A stretch of DNA of 64,000 nucleotides from Rhizobium sp. GN54 (lineage in GTDB: Bacteria; Pseudomonadota; Alphaproteobacteria; Rhizobiales; Rhizobiaceae), in contig NZ_JAJNCZ010000002.1 of the NCBI RefSeq assembly GCF_021026345.1, forward strand, positions 310,001-374,000. Direction: 5' to 3'. Within the stretch, counting starts at the first letter, position 1, and each line of letters opens with the position of its first letter. Under the pieces are notes generated by a model. That model saw only the letters and a program-made list of their open reading frames with translations, searched no databases and had not been told where the DNA came from. Below are positions 32,897-41,742 of the stretch, piece by piece. The position numbers and the translations under genes were made by a program.

Positions 32897-33436
32897 ATGA
32901 AGAAGCTGATTGCCGTATTGAGTGCGTTTCTGCTGGTCGGTACCGCCGCGCCAGTATCCGCGGTTGCCGATGATCCGGTCGCCCGTTTCCTCGAGAGGAT
33001 CACCCGCAACAACAAGGCCACCTATGCGAGAGGCGATCGCGACGACGATCGCAAGAGCGGCTGGAACTCGCGGCGCGACAGCAACAGTTCCTCGAACTCG
33101 TCGCGCAACTCGAATTCCAACTCCAACTCCAACAAGAGTTCGAACTCCAGCTCGAATTCGAACTCCAATTCGAGCTCCAACTCGAACTCGAACTCCAGCT
33201 CGAATTCCAACTCCAATTCGAGTTCGAACTCGAACTCCAATTCCAGCTCCAACAAGAGCTCGAATTCCTCGAGCAATTCGAGCTCCAACCGCTCGTCCAA
33301 CTCTTCGAGCAATTCGAGTTCGAACCGTTCCTCCAACTCCTCCAGCAATTCGAACTCGAACAGTTCATCGAACTCCTCGAGCAATTCGAGCTCGAATTCT
33401 TCGTCGAATTCGTCGAATTCGTCGAGCGACGATTGA
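32897..33436 (+). CDS. Secreted low-complexity protein of Ser-Asn repeats
   Basis: A 179-aa protein. Residues 1-24 form a signal peptide (MKKLIAVLSAFLL ... SAVA). A short basic/acidic region follows (25-60, RGDRDDDRKSGWNSRRD). From residue 61 to the end it is almost only Ser and Asn in SN/SSN units, with a few Lys or Arg inserted at intervals (NKSSN, NRSSN), ending SSDD. ATG 32897 has GGAG at a 7-nt spacing. I know of no named domain for it. The composition predicts an extended, hydrophilic, disordered or amyloid-prone chain. It is a true gene rather than a repeat artefact: it has a signal peptide, a good start and clean ends. Confidence 0.8.
   Translation: MKKLIAVLSAFLLVGTAAPVSAVADDPVARFLERITRNNKATYARGDRDDDRKSGWNSRRDSNSSSNSSRNSNSNSNSNKSSNSSSNSNSNSSSNSNSNSSSNSNSNSSSNSNSNSSSNKSSNSSSNSSSNRSSNSSSNSSSNRSSNSSSNSNSNSSSNSSSNSSSNSSSNSSNSSSDD
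33083..33420 (+). repeat. Six-base-period coding repeat (TCG/TCC/AGC + AAC/AAT)
   Basis: About 340 bases are built from Ser-Asn codon pairs, alternating synonymous codons (TCG, TCC, AGC, AGT, TTC-free) so that exact long repeats are limited. The codon mixing suggests selection on the protein rather than fresh slippage. The array is prone to length change and to assembly error. Confidence 0.9.
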
Positions 33437-33573
33437 CGGTGGTCGCCTGCCTGGCAGCCCGGGAGGGTTGCCCTGCCGTCTCCCACGCTGTCGGGCGCGG
33501 GGGGCGGGCAGGCGGTCTCGCGGCCCCGGTTACCGCGTCGTCCTGGCCGGACGGCCGCGGCCGCCGCTTGTCC

Positions 33574-34824
33574 TCAGTATCGGCCAGGCCCGAGGTCTGA
33601 CGTCTCGATGCCCGGCTCGCGGCCGCTTATGAGGTCGGCGAGCACGCGGCCGGAGCCGCAGGCCATGGTCCAGCCGAGGGTGCCGTGGCCGGAATTGAGG
33701 TAGAGGTTCGAGAATCGGGTGGCGCCGATGATCGGAGTGCCGTCGGGCGTCATCGGCCGCAGGCCGGACCAGAAGGTGGCCTTGGACTGGTCGCCGGCGC
33801 CGCCGAAGAGATCCTCGACGGAATGCGCAAGCGTGGCGCGGCGGGCCTGCGGCAGGTCGTCGCTGAAGCCGGCGATCTCGGCCATGCCGCCGACGCGGAT
33901 GCGGTCGCCGAGCCTCGTGATGGCGATCTTGTAGGTCTCGTCCATGATGGTGGAGACCGGGGCGCGGCTCTCGTCGACGATCGGCACGGTGATCGAGTAG
34001 CCCTTGACCGGATAGATCGGCGCCGTCAGCCCGAGCGGCTTCAGTATCGCCGGCGTGTAACTGCCGAGCGCCACGACGAACAGGTCGGACTGGACGAAGC
34101 CGTCGGCGGTCACGACGCCGGTGATCCGGTCGCCGGTGTGCTTCAGGCCGCGGATGTCGACGCCGTAGCGGAAGGTGACGCCGAGGGCTTCGGCATGGTC
34201 CTGCAGGCTGTTGGTGAACTTGAAGCAGTCGCCGGTCTCGTCGTTGGGGAGCCGCAGGCCGCCGACGATCTTCTCCTTCACCCCGGCAAGCCCCGGCTCG
34301 GCCTTGATGCAGCCGGCGGGATCCAGCACCTCGTAGGGCACGCCGTCGGCGCGCAATACCTCGACGTCCTTGCCGATGCCGTCGAGCTGCTTCTGCGTGC
34401 GGAACAGTTGCAGCGTGCCCTGCGTGCGGTGGTCATAGGCGATGCCGGTCTCCTGCCTGAGCGCGATCAGGCAGTCGCGGCTGTATTCGGCAAGCCGCAC
34501 CATCCGGCCCTTGTTGGTCGCGTAGCGCGCGCTCGTGCAGTTTGCGAGCATCGCCATCATCCAGCGCCAGGTGGCGGCATCCGCCATCGGCCGGATGATC
34601 AGCGGCGCGTGCTTCATGAACAGCCACTTGACCGCCTTCTGCGGGATGCCGGGGGCCGCCCAGGGCGAGGCATAGCCCGGCGAGATCTCGCCGGCATTGG
34701 CAAAGCTCGTCTCCAGCGCCGGCCCGGGCTGGCGCTCGAGGACGGTCACCTCGTGGCCGGCTCTTGCTAGATAATAGGCGGAGGTCACGCCGATGACACC
34801 GGCGCCGAGAATGGTGATCTTCAT
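33574..34824 (-). CDS. dadA: D-amino acid dehydrogenase
   Basis: A 416-aa FAD enzyme. The amino-terminal dinucleotide motif is [21 protein letters not shown]. It has [18 protein letters not shown] (about 42-59) and the C-terminal [22 protein letters not shown], as in DadA. It oxidises D-alanine to pyruvate at the inner membrane. ATG 34824 has GGGGCAAG. It lies 47 nt downstream in transcription from the alanine racemase gene, forming an L-alanine catabolic operon under the divergent Lrp-type regulator. Confidence 0.95.
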   Translation of the reverse strand: MKITILGAGVIGVTSAYYLARAGHEVTVLERQPGPALETSFANAGEISPGYASPWAAPGIPQKAVKWLFMKHAPLIIRPMADAATWRWMMAMLANCTSARYATNKGRMVRLAEYSRDCLIALRQETGIAYDHRTQGTLQLFRTQKQLDGIGKDVEVLRADGVPYEVLDPAGCIKAEPGLAGVKEKIVGGLRLPNDETGDCFKFTNSLQDHAEALGVTFRYGVDIRGLKHTGDRITGVVTADGFVQSDLFVVALGSYTPAILKPLGLTAPIYPVKGYSITVPIVDESRAPVSTIMDETYKIAITRLGDRIRVGGMAEIAGFSDDLPQARRATLAHSVEDLFGGAGDQSKATFWSGLRPMTPDGTPIIGATRFSNLYLNSGHGTLGWTMACGSGRVLADLISGREPGIETSDLGPGRY

Positions 34825-34871
34825 GCTTGCCCCATCAGATGCGGATGCGTGTACGGAATGCGGATGCGATG

Positions 34872-36008
34872 TCAGCGATAGTCGCGGTGATAGCGATCGC
34901 CGAGCGAGGTGAGGATCTCGTAGGAGATGGTGCCGGCGTCGGCGGCGATCGCCTCCAGCGTCTGGTGCGGGCCGATCAGTTCCACCAGGCTTCCGAGCCT
35001 CAGCGTGCCGGCGGGCAGGGCGCCGATGTCGAGGGTGATGCTGTCCATCGACACGCGCCCGACGATCGGCAGGCGAACGCCGTCGAAATAGGCCGCTCCC
35101 CTGTGCCCGAGGCTGCGCGGCAGGCCGTCGGCATAGCCGGCGGCAATCGTCGCAAGCCGGGTCTCTTCTGTCGTCACATGCGCACCGCCATAGCCGACGT
35201 GGGTGCCGGCAGGCACGGTGCGGGTCTGGATCACGCGCACGTCGAGCCGGACCACCGGCTTCATCGGGTTGTCGATCGCATCCGTCGGCATACCGCCATA
35301 GAGGGCGATGCCGGAGCGCGCCAGCGCCCCGTGGAAATCGGCGCCGAGGAAGACGCCGCCGGAATTGGCGAAGCAGAGCGGAAGGCCGGGGAAGAGGGCG
35401 GAGGCCTGCCTCATGGCGGCGAGTTGGTCGCTGTTCTGGACGTCCCCGGACGCGTCGCCGCTGGCAAGGTGGCTCATCAGAAACAGAAGGTCGAGCCGGT
35501 CGCGCAGGGCGCCGTCGGCGGCAAGCGCCGACGCCTCTTCCGGCGGCAGGCCGAGCCGCGACATGCCGGTGTCGACCTGCAGCACAGCGGGAAGGCTATG
35601 GCCGCGCATCGCTGCCGTCTGTGCCCAGTTGCGAGCCTGCTCGAGGGAATTGAGTACCGGGACGATGCCGGAATCGGCGCAGCCTTCCTCGGCGCCGGGC
35701 TGCAGGCCGTTGAGGACGAAGATGCGGGCGCCGTCGACGAATTGCCGGAGGCGGTGGGCTTCCGCGACATGGGCGACGAAGAAGTCGCGGCATCCGGCAT
35801 CGCGGAGCACCGGCGCGACGCGGGCGACGTCGAGGCCGTAGGCGTTCGCCTTGACGACGGCTGCGACCGGCACCGGGGCGGTGCGCGCGCAAAGATAGCG
35901 GTAGTTCTCCCGCAGGGCATCGAGGTCGATCGACAGGGTGCCTGGAGCGCCGTCCCGGCCGAGGGCCCCGATGGCGCGATTGATGGTTGCGATGGAATGT
36001 GTGTTCAC
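34872..36008 (-). CDS. dadX: Alanine racemase (catabolic, DadX/Alr type)
   Basis: A 378-aa PLP enzyme. The cofactor lysine is in [16 protein letters not shown] (about residue 47). The second catalytic base is the Tyr of [12 protein letters not shown], and the C-terminal part has [13 protein letters not shown]. It interconverts L- and D-alanine, feeding DadA. I chose GTG 36008 because GGAG lies 7 nt upstream and the family begins near here. An open frame continues upstream but crosses the divergent regulator's promoter. Confidence 0.93.
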   Translation of the reverse strand: MNTHSIATINRAIGALGRDGAPGTLSIDLDALRENYRYLCARTAPVPVAAVVKANAYGLDVARVAPVLRDAGCRDFFVAHVAEAHRLRQFVDGARIFVLNGLQPGAEEGCADSGIVPVLNSLEQARNWAQTAAMRGHSLPAVLQVDTGMSRLGLPPEEASALAADGALRDRLDLLFLMSHLASGDASGDVQNSDQLAAMRQASALFPGLPLCFANSGGVFLGADFHGALARSGIALYGGMPTDAIDNPMKPVVRLDVRVIQTRTVPAGTHVGYGGAHVTTEETRLATIAAGYADGLPRSLGHRGAAYFDGVRLPIVGRVSMDSITLDIGALPAGTLRLGSLVELIGPHQTLEAIAADAGTISYEILTSLGDRYHRDYR

Positions 36009-36132
36009 GGCCCGACTCCAGCTTCCTCCTGAAATTATTGAAACGATCGGGCACTTTTCTTCGAATTGTCGCTCTGATATTTCAATTCTGGCCAGTTCAT
36101 CGAATTTTATCCGAACGATTGAGAGAAACTGC
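36009..36132. promoter_or_regulatory. AT-rich divergent control region of dadX-dadA and the Lrp regulator
   Basis: The 124 nt are far more AT-rich than the surroundings. They contain repeated GAATT/AATTC half-sites (36063-36105), as often found where Lrp/AsnC proteins wrap DNA. Exact boxes cannot be assigned. Confidence 0.5.
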
Positions 36133-36594
36133 ATGAAGGGCCTGGACGCGATCGACCGCAACATCATCCGGCTCCTGCGGCTGGACGCGCGCATCACCAA
36201 TGCGAAGCTGGCGCAGGAGGTGGGGCTGTCGCCCTCGGCCTGCCTGCGGCGCATCGGCCTGCTGGAACAATCTGGCGTGATCCGCGGCTATACGGCGCTG
36301 ATCAGCAGCGCGGAAGGCGAGAGCCCGATCGCGGTGATCATCAACATCACGCTGGAGCGGCAGACGGAGGAACACCTGAACCGCTTCGAGAACGCGGTGC
36401 GCCGGCACCCGGAAATCCAGGAGTGCTATCTGATGACCGGCGGATCGGACTATCTGCTGCGGGTGGAGGTGGAAAGTGCCGGCGAATTCGAGAGGATCCA
36501 CAAGGAGATCCTGGCGAAGCTGCCGGGCGTCCTGCGCATCCATTCGAGCTTTTCCATCCGCAACATCCTGTCGACGCGCCTGCCGCCGCGTTGA
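36133..36594 (+). CDS. Lrp/AsnC-family regulator of the alanine operon
   Basis: A 153-aa protein. The HTH (about residues 5-50) reads LDAIDRNIIRLLRLDARITN then LAQEVGLSPSACLRRIGLLE. The C-terminal RAM effector domain contains CYLMTGGSDYLLRVEV. ATG 36133 is chosen to match the family start. In relatives, the divergent Lrp-type protein activates dadA-dadX in response to alanine. This fits the position here. Confidence 0.92.
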   Translation: MKGLDAIDRNIIRLLRLDARITNAKLAQEVGLSPSACLRRIGLLEQSGVIRGYTALISSAEGESPIAVIINITLERQTEEHLNRFENAVRRHPEIQECYLMTGGSDYLLRVEVESAGEFERIHKEILAKLPGVLRIHSSFSIRNILSTRLPPR

Positions 36595-36621
36595 CGCGGC
36601 GGCCTGAGGCGCAGGCGGCGT

Positions 36622-38415
36622 TCAGGCCGTGGTGCCCTCCAGGCTCTTGTCGGGCCGCGCCGCCAGCCGTTCGGCGGGCCTCGTATCCTTGATCAGCTGC
36701 AGCCTGCGGGAGAACAGGTTTCGTTCCGGGACCGGGCGACCGATGCTGATCACGGTCGCGTCCTCCAGATCGTCCTGGAGAATGGCGAGCACGCGGCGAA
36801 GGCATTGCGGCTCCATCGCCTCCAGCACCTCGTCCATCACGATCCAGCGCGGCCGGTGCAGCAGGATGCGGGCAAAGGCCAGCAGGCGCTCGTCGTCGTC
36901 GCTCAGTTCCCGGTCCCAGCGGGCCTCGGTATCGAGCATCGGCACCATGCGCTGCAGCCCGACCCTGGACAGCGCGTCGGCCAGGTCCTCGTCGCTGAAG
37001 GTGTTGCCGTGGGGGTAGGACAGGACTTCCCTGAGCTTGCCCGGCGGCATGTAGGGCGTGCGTGGCAGGAAGGTGATCGATTGGTCCTTCGGCAGGCCGA
37101 CCCGACCGCTGCCGAGTGGCCAGAGCCCCGCCATCGCACGGAACAGCAGCGTCTTGCCGATGCCCGGATCGGCGGTGATCACGACCCGTTCGCCGGCCTT
37201 GATCTCGACGTGCGGCTCCTCCAGGCGCGTGCGCCCGCTGGGCGAGACGACGTCGAGCCGGTCGATGGTCATGTGGTTGGCGTCGTTGAGGACGAACTCG
37301 ATGTGGCCCTCCGCCTCGTTCAGCGCGTCGGTCTCCAGAAGGGCGCTGCGGAAGGCGGTGACGCGGTGCAGGGTCGCGCGCCAGTCGGTGATCGCGCCGA
37401 TATTGGCGACGAACCAGCGCAGCGACGAATGCACCTGGTTGAACGCGCCCACCGCCATCATCAGCCCACCGAAGCTGATGTGCCCCGAGAAATAGACAGG
37501 GGCGGCGACGAGGATCGGCGCCACCACCGTGACCCAGCCATAGCTGTCGACCACCCAGGAGAGGTTGATCTGCGCCCGGAAGATGTTGCGCATCGCCGTG
37601 AGCACGGAGCCGAGGTCGTTTTCCAGCTTCTGCCGCTCGCCGGTCTCCCCGCCCGCCAGCGAGATGGAATCGATGTGCTCGTTCACCCGCATCATGGTGA
37701 AGCGTAGGGCGGCCTCGCGATTGTAGCGCTCGCTGTTGAGCGCGATCAGCGGGCGGCCGACGCGCCAGCTGAGCCAGGAGGCGGAGCCGGCATAGATGAT
37801 GGCCGCCCATACCATATAGCCGGGAATGTCGAAGACCCGGCCGCCGATGTGAAATGCGAAGCCTTCCGAGAGCGACCACAGGACGCCGACGAAGGAGACG
37901 AGAAGGATCGACGACTGCAGCAGGCCGAAGGCGAGGTCGGTGGTCAGGTCGGCGAGGTGTCCGGCGTCCTCCTGCATGCGCTGGTCGGGATTGACGCCGA
38001 TCGCCCCTGCATTGGCCAGGCGGAAGGCGCGGCGCGGCAGCATCCATTCGCAGATCAGGTCGCGGGTCAGCCCTTCGCGCAGCTTAAGCCGGAAGCGCTG
38101 GTTCAGCCATTGCTGGGATATGTTGAGGAGCAGCATGCCGCCGGCAATGGCGGCGAAGATCTGGAGCTGGTGGAAGAAGGCATCGAGATTGCGTCGTTCG
38201 ATGGCATCGTAGAAGGGCTGGTTCCACTGGTTGAGGACGATCTGGCCGAGGGCGGTGAAGACGACCACGAGGAAGCTGCCGGCGGAGATGACGAGCAATG
38301 TCTTGAAGACGGGCGAGGCCTGGAAGATGCGCCGGATCACCGCCAGCTGCTTCCAGAGGCTTTCTTCCGCCACCGGCGGGGTGGCGCTGCCGTTCCGTGC
38401 GGTGACGCTGGCCAT
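36622..38415 (-). CDS. SbmA/YddA-like ABC exporter with degenerate ATPase motifs
   Basis: A 597-aa half-transporter. The membrane domain (about residues 30-350) carries LNQWNQPFYDAIERRNLDAF and NPDQRMQEDA, typical of the YddA/SbmA family. The ATPase domain starts near 370. Walker A is unusual (ADPGIGKT, 415-422). The signature is LSDDDE (504-509) instead of LSxGE, Walker B is WIVMDE (524-529), and the switch position reads ISIGRPV with no His. Hydrolysis may therefore be weak or altered. ATG 38415 has AAGGAAGGA. Relatives move peptides, B12 or antibiotics; the substrate here is unknown. Confidence 0.82.
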   Translation of the reverse strand: MASVTARNGSATPPVAEESLWKQLAVIRRIFQASPVFKTLLVISAGSFLVVVFTALGQIVLNQWNQPFYDAIERRNLDAFFHQLQIFAAIAGGMLLLNISQQWLNQRFRLKLREGLTRDLICEWMLPRRAFRLANAGAIGVNPDQRMQEDAGHLADLTTDLAFGLLQSSILLVSFVGVLWSLSEGFAFHIGGRVFDIPGYMVWAAIIYAGSASWLSWRVGRPLIALNSERYNREAALRFTMMRVNEHIDSISLAGGETGERQKLENDLGSVLTAMRNIFRAQINLSWVVDSYGWVTVVAPILVAAPVYFSGHISFGGLMMAVGAFNQVHSSLRWFVANIGAITDWRATLHRVTAFRSALLETDALNEAEGHIEFVLNDANHMTIDRLDVVSPSGRTRLEEPHVEIKAGERVVITADPGIGKTLLFRAMAGLWPLGSGRVGLPKDQSITFLPRTPYMPPGKLREVLSYPHGNTFSDEDLADALSRVGLQRMVPMLDTEARWDRELSDDDERLLAFARILLHRPRWIVMDEVLEAMEPQCLRRVLAILQDDLEDATVISIGRPVPERNLFSRRLQLIKDTRPAERLAARPDKSLEGTTA

Positions 38416-38799
38416 CTTGCATTCCTTCCTTGCAGGGGCACGCCGCCCAGACTCGCCTGCGAGGAAGGGGCGGTCCGGATACTGGAACACCGTCGACGGC
38501 AAACGGCAAGGCCGGCTGGACGCATCGTTCTGACTTGTGATGACGCATCGTTGTGACTTGTGATGGGGCGAGGGCTACGGCCCGTGTCCGACCCCTTCAT
38601 GCGGACCGCATCCACGAAATCCACCGGAATGGTGGAAAATTCCCTTGAAAACACTTCCGGGCGAAAGCTATTTCCGCAGGCCATCTGCCTAAGAAACGAC
38701 CGGACGTTGCCTTATGTGTGGGCATTTGCGATCTAACGAAGGCGAAACAAGCGGGCGATCCTCCCAAGGGCCCGCACCACCAGCGAAAGCAGGAAGATC
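38416..38799. other. 384-nt divergent region between the ABC exporter and metQ
   Basis: No gene seen. It contains the 23-bp tandem duplication (38520-38565) and, in the metQ leader, GCGGGC (38751-38756) pairing with GCCCGC (38770-38775). I looked for a SAM-II-type riboswitch because methionine genes follow, and found no convincing match. Confidence 0.6.
38520..38565. repeat. 23-bp tandem duplication upstream of the ABC exporter gene
   Basis: The 23-bp unit at 38520-38542 (begins ACGCATCGTT, ends CTTGTGATG) is repeated immediately at 38543-38565 with a single C/G difference at position 11. It lies 105-150 nt upstream of the minus-strand start and may be a duplicated regulator site. Confidence 0.9.
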
Positions 38800-39651
38800 A
38801 TGACCAACGTCCTCTCCCAAGCCCTCGATCGTCTTCATGTCACCCGCCGCGCCGGGCTGTCGGCGCTTTTCGCCGCCACGGCGGCAGTCTTGCTTTCGTC
38901 GGCGATGCCGGGGCCGGCGTCCGCCGAAGACAAGACGACGGTCAAGGTCGGCATCATGAGTGGCGAAGACGAGGACATCTGGCGCGTCGTGGCCGCAGAG
39001 GCCGAGAAGCAGGGGCTGACCGTCGAGGTCGTCACCTTCAACGACTATACCCAGCCGAACGAGGCGCTTGAGCGCGGCGAGATCGACGCCAACGCCTTCC
39101 AGCACGGGCCGTACCTGGAGAACCAGATCCAGGCGCACGGATACAAGATCGTGGTTGCCGGCTACACCGCCGTCTGGCCGATCGGCGTCTACTCCAAGAA
39201 GCTCGCCAGCGTCGCCGACATCGGCGAGGGCGCCGTCATCGGCGTGCCGAACGATCCGTCCAACGAGGGCCGTGCGCTGCTGGTCCTGCAGGACCAGGGC
39301 GTGATCAAGCTCAGGGAGGGGGCCAGCATCCTGGCGACGATCGCCGACATTGCCGAGAACCCGAAGAAGGTCGAGATCAAGGAACTCGACGCGGGCATCG
39401 TCGGCCGCTCGGTGGACGATCTCGATGCCGCCGTCGTCAACACCGACTGGGCGCTGAAGAGCGGCCTGACGGTGGAGAACCGCATCGCCCAGGAGAAGAT
39501 CGCCGACAATCCCTACCGCAACTTCATCGCCGTACGCGAGGCCGACCAGAGCGCGCCGTGGGTGAAGATGCTCGTCTCCTCCTACCAGAACGATACGGTC
39601 AAGGCGGAATTCGACCGTGTCTACAAGGGCACCGGTACCGCCGCTTATTGA
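38800..39651 (+). CDS. metQ: Methionine ABC transporter substrate-binding protein (MetQ/NlpA family)
   Basis: A 283-aa protein. The signal region includes a twin-arginine-like RR and ends ASAE near residue 42, with no lipobox, so it is probably periplasmic and not a lipoprotein. The mature part has VKVGIMSGEDEDIWRVVAAE, FNDYTQPNEALERGEIDANAFQH and ANPYRNF-like DNPYRNFIAVRE, which are NlpA signatures. ATG 38800 follows AGGAAG. The ATPase and permease genes follow in order. Confidence 0.9.
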   Translation: MTNVLSQALDRLHVTRRAGLSALFAATAAVLLSSAMPGPASAEDKTTVKVGIMSGEDEDIWRVVAAEAEKQGLTVEVVTFNDYTQPNEALERGEIDANAFQHGPYLENQIQAHGYKIVVAGYTAVWPIGVYSKKLASVADIGEGAVIGVPNDPSNEGRALLVLQDQGVIKLREGASILATIADIAENPKKVEIKELDAGIVGRSVDDLDAAVVNTDWALKSGLTVENRIAQEKIADNPYRNFIAVREADQSAPWVKMLVSSYQNDTVKAEFDRVYKGTGTAAY

Positions 39652-39738
39652 CCTGAACCGCCCTTGCGGTTGAACATCCGACGGCCTGCGGCCCGCCCGC
39701 GGGCCGTCGTGCCATGCGGATGGCAGAAAGGAATATCC

Positions 39739-40839
39739 ATGTCTTCCCAGACCCTGTCGGCCGGACCGGCGGCAGAGAGCGGCAACGGCCAGGAAGCGGT
39801 CGTACAGTTGACCGACGTGCGCCGGCATTTCGGCGAGACCCCGGCGATCGACGGCGTATCGCTGACGGTGCGCAAGGGCGAGATCCTCGGCCTGATCGGC
39901 CGCAGCGGTGCCGGCAAGTCGACGCTGATCCGTTGCCTGAACGGGCTGGAGCGGCCGGACAGCGGCTCGATCAGGATCGAAGGGCGCGAGATCACCGGCC
40001 TGAGCGAGCCGGAACTGCAGCCGGTGCGCCGCCGCATCGGCATGATCTTCCAGCATTTCAACCTGTTGTCGGCCAAGACGGTCGAGGAGAACGTCGCCCT
40101 GCCGCTGAAGATCGGCGGCTGGAACCGGGAGAAGAGGCTGGCGCGGGCCGCCGAACTTCTCGACCTGGTGGGCCTTTCCGGCAAGGCGAAGAGCTATCCG
40201 GCAGCGCTTTCCGGCGGCCAGAAGCAGCGCGTCGGCATTGCCCGCGCGCTCGCAGCCGGCCCGGCATTGCTGCTCTCCGACGAGGCGACCTCGGCGCTCG
40301 ACCCGGAGACGACGGCGTCGATCCTGGAGCTTCTGAAGGATATCAACGCCAGACTGGGCCTCACCATCCTGCTCATCACCCACGAAATGGAGGTGATCCG
40401 CACGATCGCCGACCGGGTCGCGGTCATCGATGCCGGGGTGATCGTGGAGGAGGGGCCTGTCTGGTCGGTCTTCGCCGATCCGCAGACGGAAACGACGCAG
40501 AACCTCCTGGCCGGCGTCCGGCCGGGGCTGCCGCAGTCCGTCGCAGCACGGCTCTTGCCCGGGCCGGCCAGTGCCGCCCAGACGGGTGCCGGCGAGACGA
40601 TCCTCGGCGTCGATCTTTCGGGGCCGGAGGCGGCCACGCTGCTGTCCGGGCTGTCGGCCGAGCTTTCGGGCGGCTTCCGGCTGATCCATGGCGGCATCGA
40701 CGATATCCAGGGCCAGCCGGTCGCGCGGTTCTTCCTCGGTATCCCGTCCACGGCCGGCACTGCTGCGCAGGCCATCGCCTATCTCGAGCGCCGCGGCGCC
40801 AAAGTGGAGGTCTTCGGCCATGTCGCCGGTCATGCTTGA
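39739..40839 (+). CDS. metN: Methionine ABC transporter ATP-binding protein
   Basis: A 366-aa ATPase. Walker A is GRSGAGKST, the signature ALSGGQKQRVGIARAL, Walker B LLLSDEATSALD, and the switch His is in LITHEMEVI. Residues about 280-366 are the C-terminal NIL/ACT-like domain that senses intracellular methionine in E. coli MetN. ATG 39739 has AAGGA. The length is slightly above E. coli MetN (343 aa) because of a 25-residue N-terminal extension. It overlaps metI by 20 nt. Confidence 0.94.
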   Translation: MSSQTLSAGPAAESGNGQEAVVQLTDVRRHFGETPAIDGVSLTVRKGEILGLIGRSGAGKSTLIRCLNGLERPDSGSIRIEGREITGLSEPELQPVRRRIGMIFQHFNLLSAKTVEENVALPLKIGGWNREKRLARAAELLDLVGLSGKAKSYPAALSGGQKQRVGIARALAAGPALLLSDEATSALDPETTASILELLKDINARLGLTILLITHEMEVIRTIADRVAVIDAGVIVEEGPVWSVFADPQTETTQNLLAGVRPGLPQSVAARLLPGPASAAQTGAGETILGVDLSGPEAATLLSGLSAELSGGFRLIHGGIDDIQGQPVARFFLGIPSTAGTAAQAIAYLERRGAKVEVFGHVAGHA

Positions 40840-41476
40840 GCTGTTCATCCGCTCGTTCTGGGAGACGGTCGTCATGACCGTGGCCTCGGGCGCGATCTCG
40901 CTGGTCGCCGGGCTGCCGCTGGGGCTGGCGCTGGTGGCGACCGCCAAGGGCGGGATCGCCGAAAACCGGGCGGTCAACCTCGTCCTCGGCGCGATCGTCA
41001 ACGGCTTCCGCTCCGTCCCGTTCATCATCCTGCTGGTGGCGCTGATCCCGGTGACGCGGTTCATCGTCGGCACGGCGATCGGCATGTGGGCGGCGATCGT
41101 GCCGCTGGCGATCGCGGCGACGCCCTACTTTGCGCGGATCGCGGAGGTCTCCCTGCGCGAAGTCGATCGCGGCCTGATCGAGGCCGTGCGCGCCATGGGC
41201 GGCAACCGCTGGACGATCATCCGCGAGGTGCTGGTGCCGGAGGCGTTGCCAAGCCTCGTCGCCGGCTTCACCGTGACGCTGATCACGCTGATCGGCGCAT
41301 CCGCGATGGCGGGTGCGATCGGGGCGGGCGGTCTCGGCGACCTGGCGATCCGCTACGGCTACCAGCGCTTCGAGACCACGGTGATGGTGGCCGTCGTGGC
41401 CGTGCTGATCGTGCTCGTCTGCCTCATCCAGTGGGTCGGGGACCTTTTGGTGGCGCGGCTGGATCACAAGAACTGA
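40820..41476 (+). CDS. metI: Methionine ABC transporter permease
   Basis: A 218-aa membrane protein with five hydrophobic segments and the EAA loop EAVRAMGGNRWTIIREVLVP (about 128-147) that docks on MetN. ATG 40820 lies inside the end of metN (20-nt overlap) with GGAGG 10 nt upstream. A second ATG at 40829 is possible. Last gene of metQNI. Confidence 0.93.
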   Translation: MSPVMLELFIRSFWETVVMTVASGAISLVAGLPLGLALVATAKGGIAENRAVNLVLGAIVNGFRSVPFIILLVALIPVTRFIVGTAIGMWAAIVPLAIAATPYFARIAEVSLREVDRGLIEAVRAMGGNRWTIIREVLVPEALPSLVAGFTVTLITLIGASAMAGAIGAGGLGDLAIRYGYQRFETTVMVAVVAVLIVLVCLIQWVGDLLVARLDHKN

Positions 41477-41513
41477 CCGGGGATTGCCGGCGTCGCAGGG
41501 GATACGGCGCGCG

Positions 41514-41696
41514 TCAGTGCGTGCCGGATGTGCCCTTGCCCCGCAGCGGGGCGGGGACGTCCTCGTCATAGAGGATACGTTCGGAGGCGCCGTCCAGATC
41601 CTCGTACTGGTTGTTGCGCATCGACCAGAGGAACAGCGCAAGGCCGGCGGTGCCGAGCAGCAGAGAGACCGGGATCAGATAGTAGAAGGCGCTCAT
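41514..41696 (-). CDS. ccoS: cbb3-type cytochrome oxidase assembly protein CcoS
   Basis: A 60-aa protein with a single membrane segment (residues 3-24, FYYLIPVSLLLGTAGLALFLW) and the CcoS signature RNNQYEDLDGASERIL(Y)DED. CcoS is needed for cofactor insertion into cbb3 oxidase. ATG 41696 follows AAGGCAAGGA. It is the last gene of the cco run. The usual companions ccoG, ccoH and ccoI (copper P-type ATPase) are not here. Confidence 0.92.
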   Translation of the reverse strand: MSAFYYLIPVSLLLGTAGLALFLWSMRNNQYEDLDGASERILYDEDVPAPLRGKGTSGTH

Positions 41697-41742
41697 GTCC
41701 TTGCCTTTCGCGCGGGGGCGGCGGCCGCTCGCTGCGGGCGTC

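Noticed and set aside
33022-33486. An antisense frame giving a long Glu/Leu/Phe repeat opposite the Ser-Asn gene
   Set aside because: It arises mechanically from reverse-complementing Ser and Asn codons; it has no signal peptide or ribosome binding site, while the sense gene has both.
34872-36254. A longer alanine racemase beginning near 36254
   Set aside because: It would run through the promoter and amino-terminal coding region of the divergent Lrp regulator; GTG 36008 has a good ribosome binding site and matches the family start.
38566-38799. SAM-responsive riboswitch in front of metQNI
   Set aside because: I looked for the conserved SAM-II pseudoknot elements and saw only a simple GC hairpin at 38751-38775.
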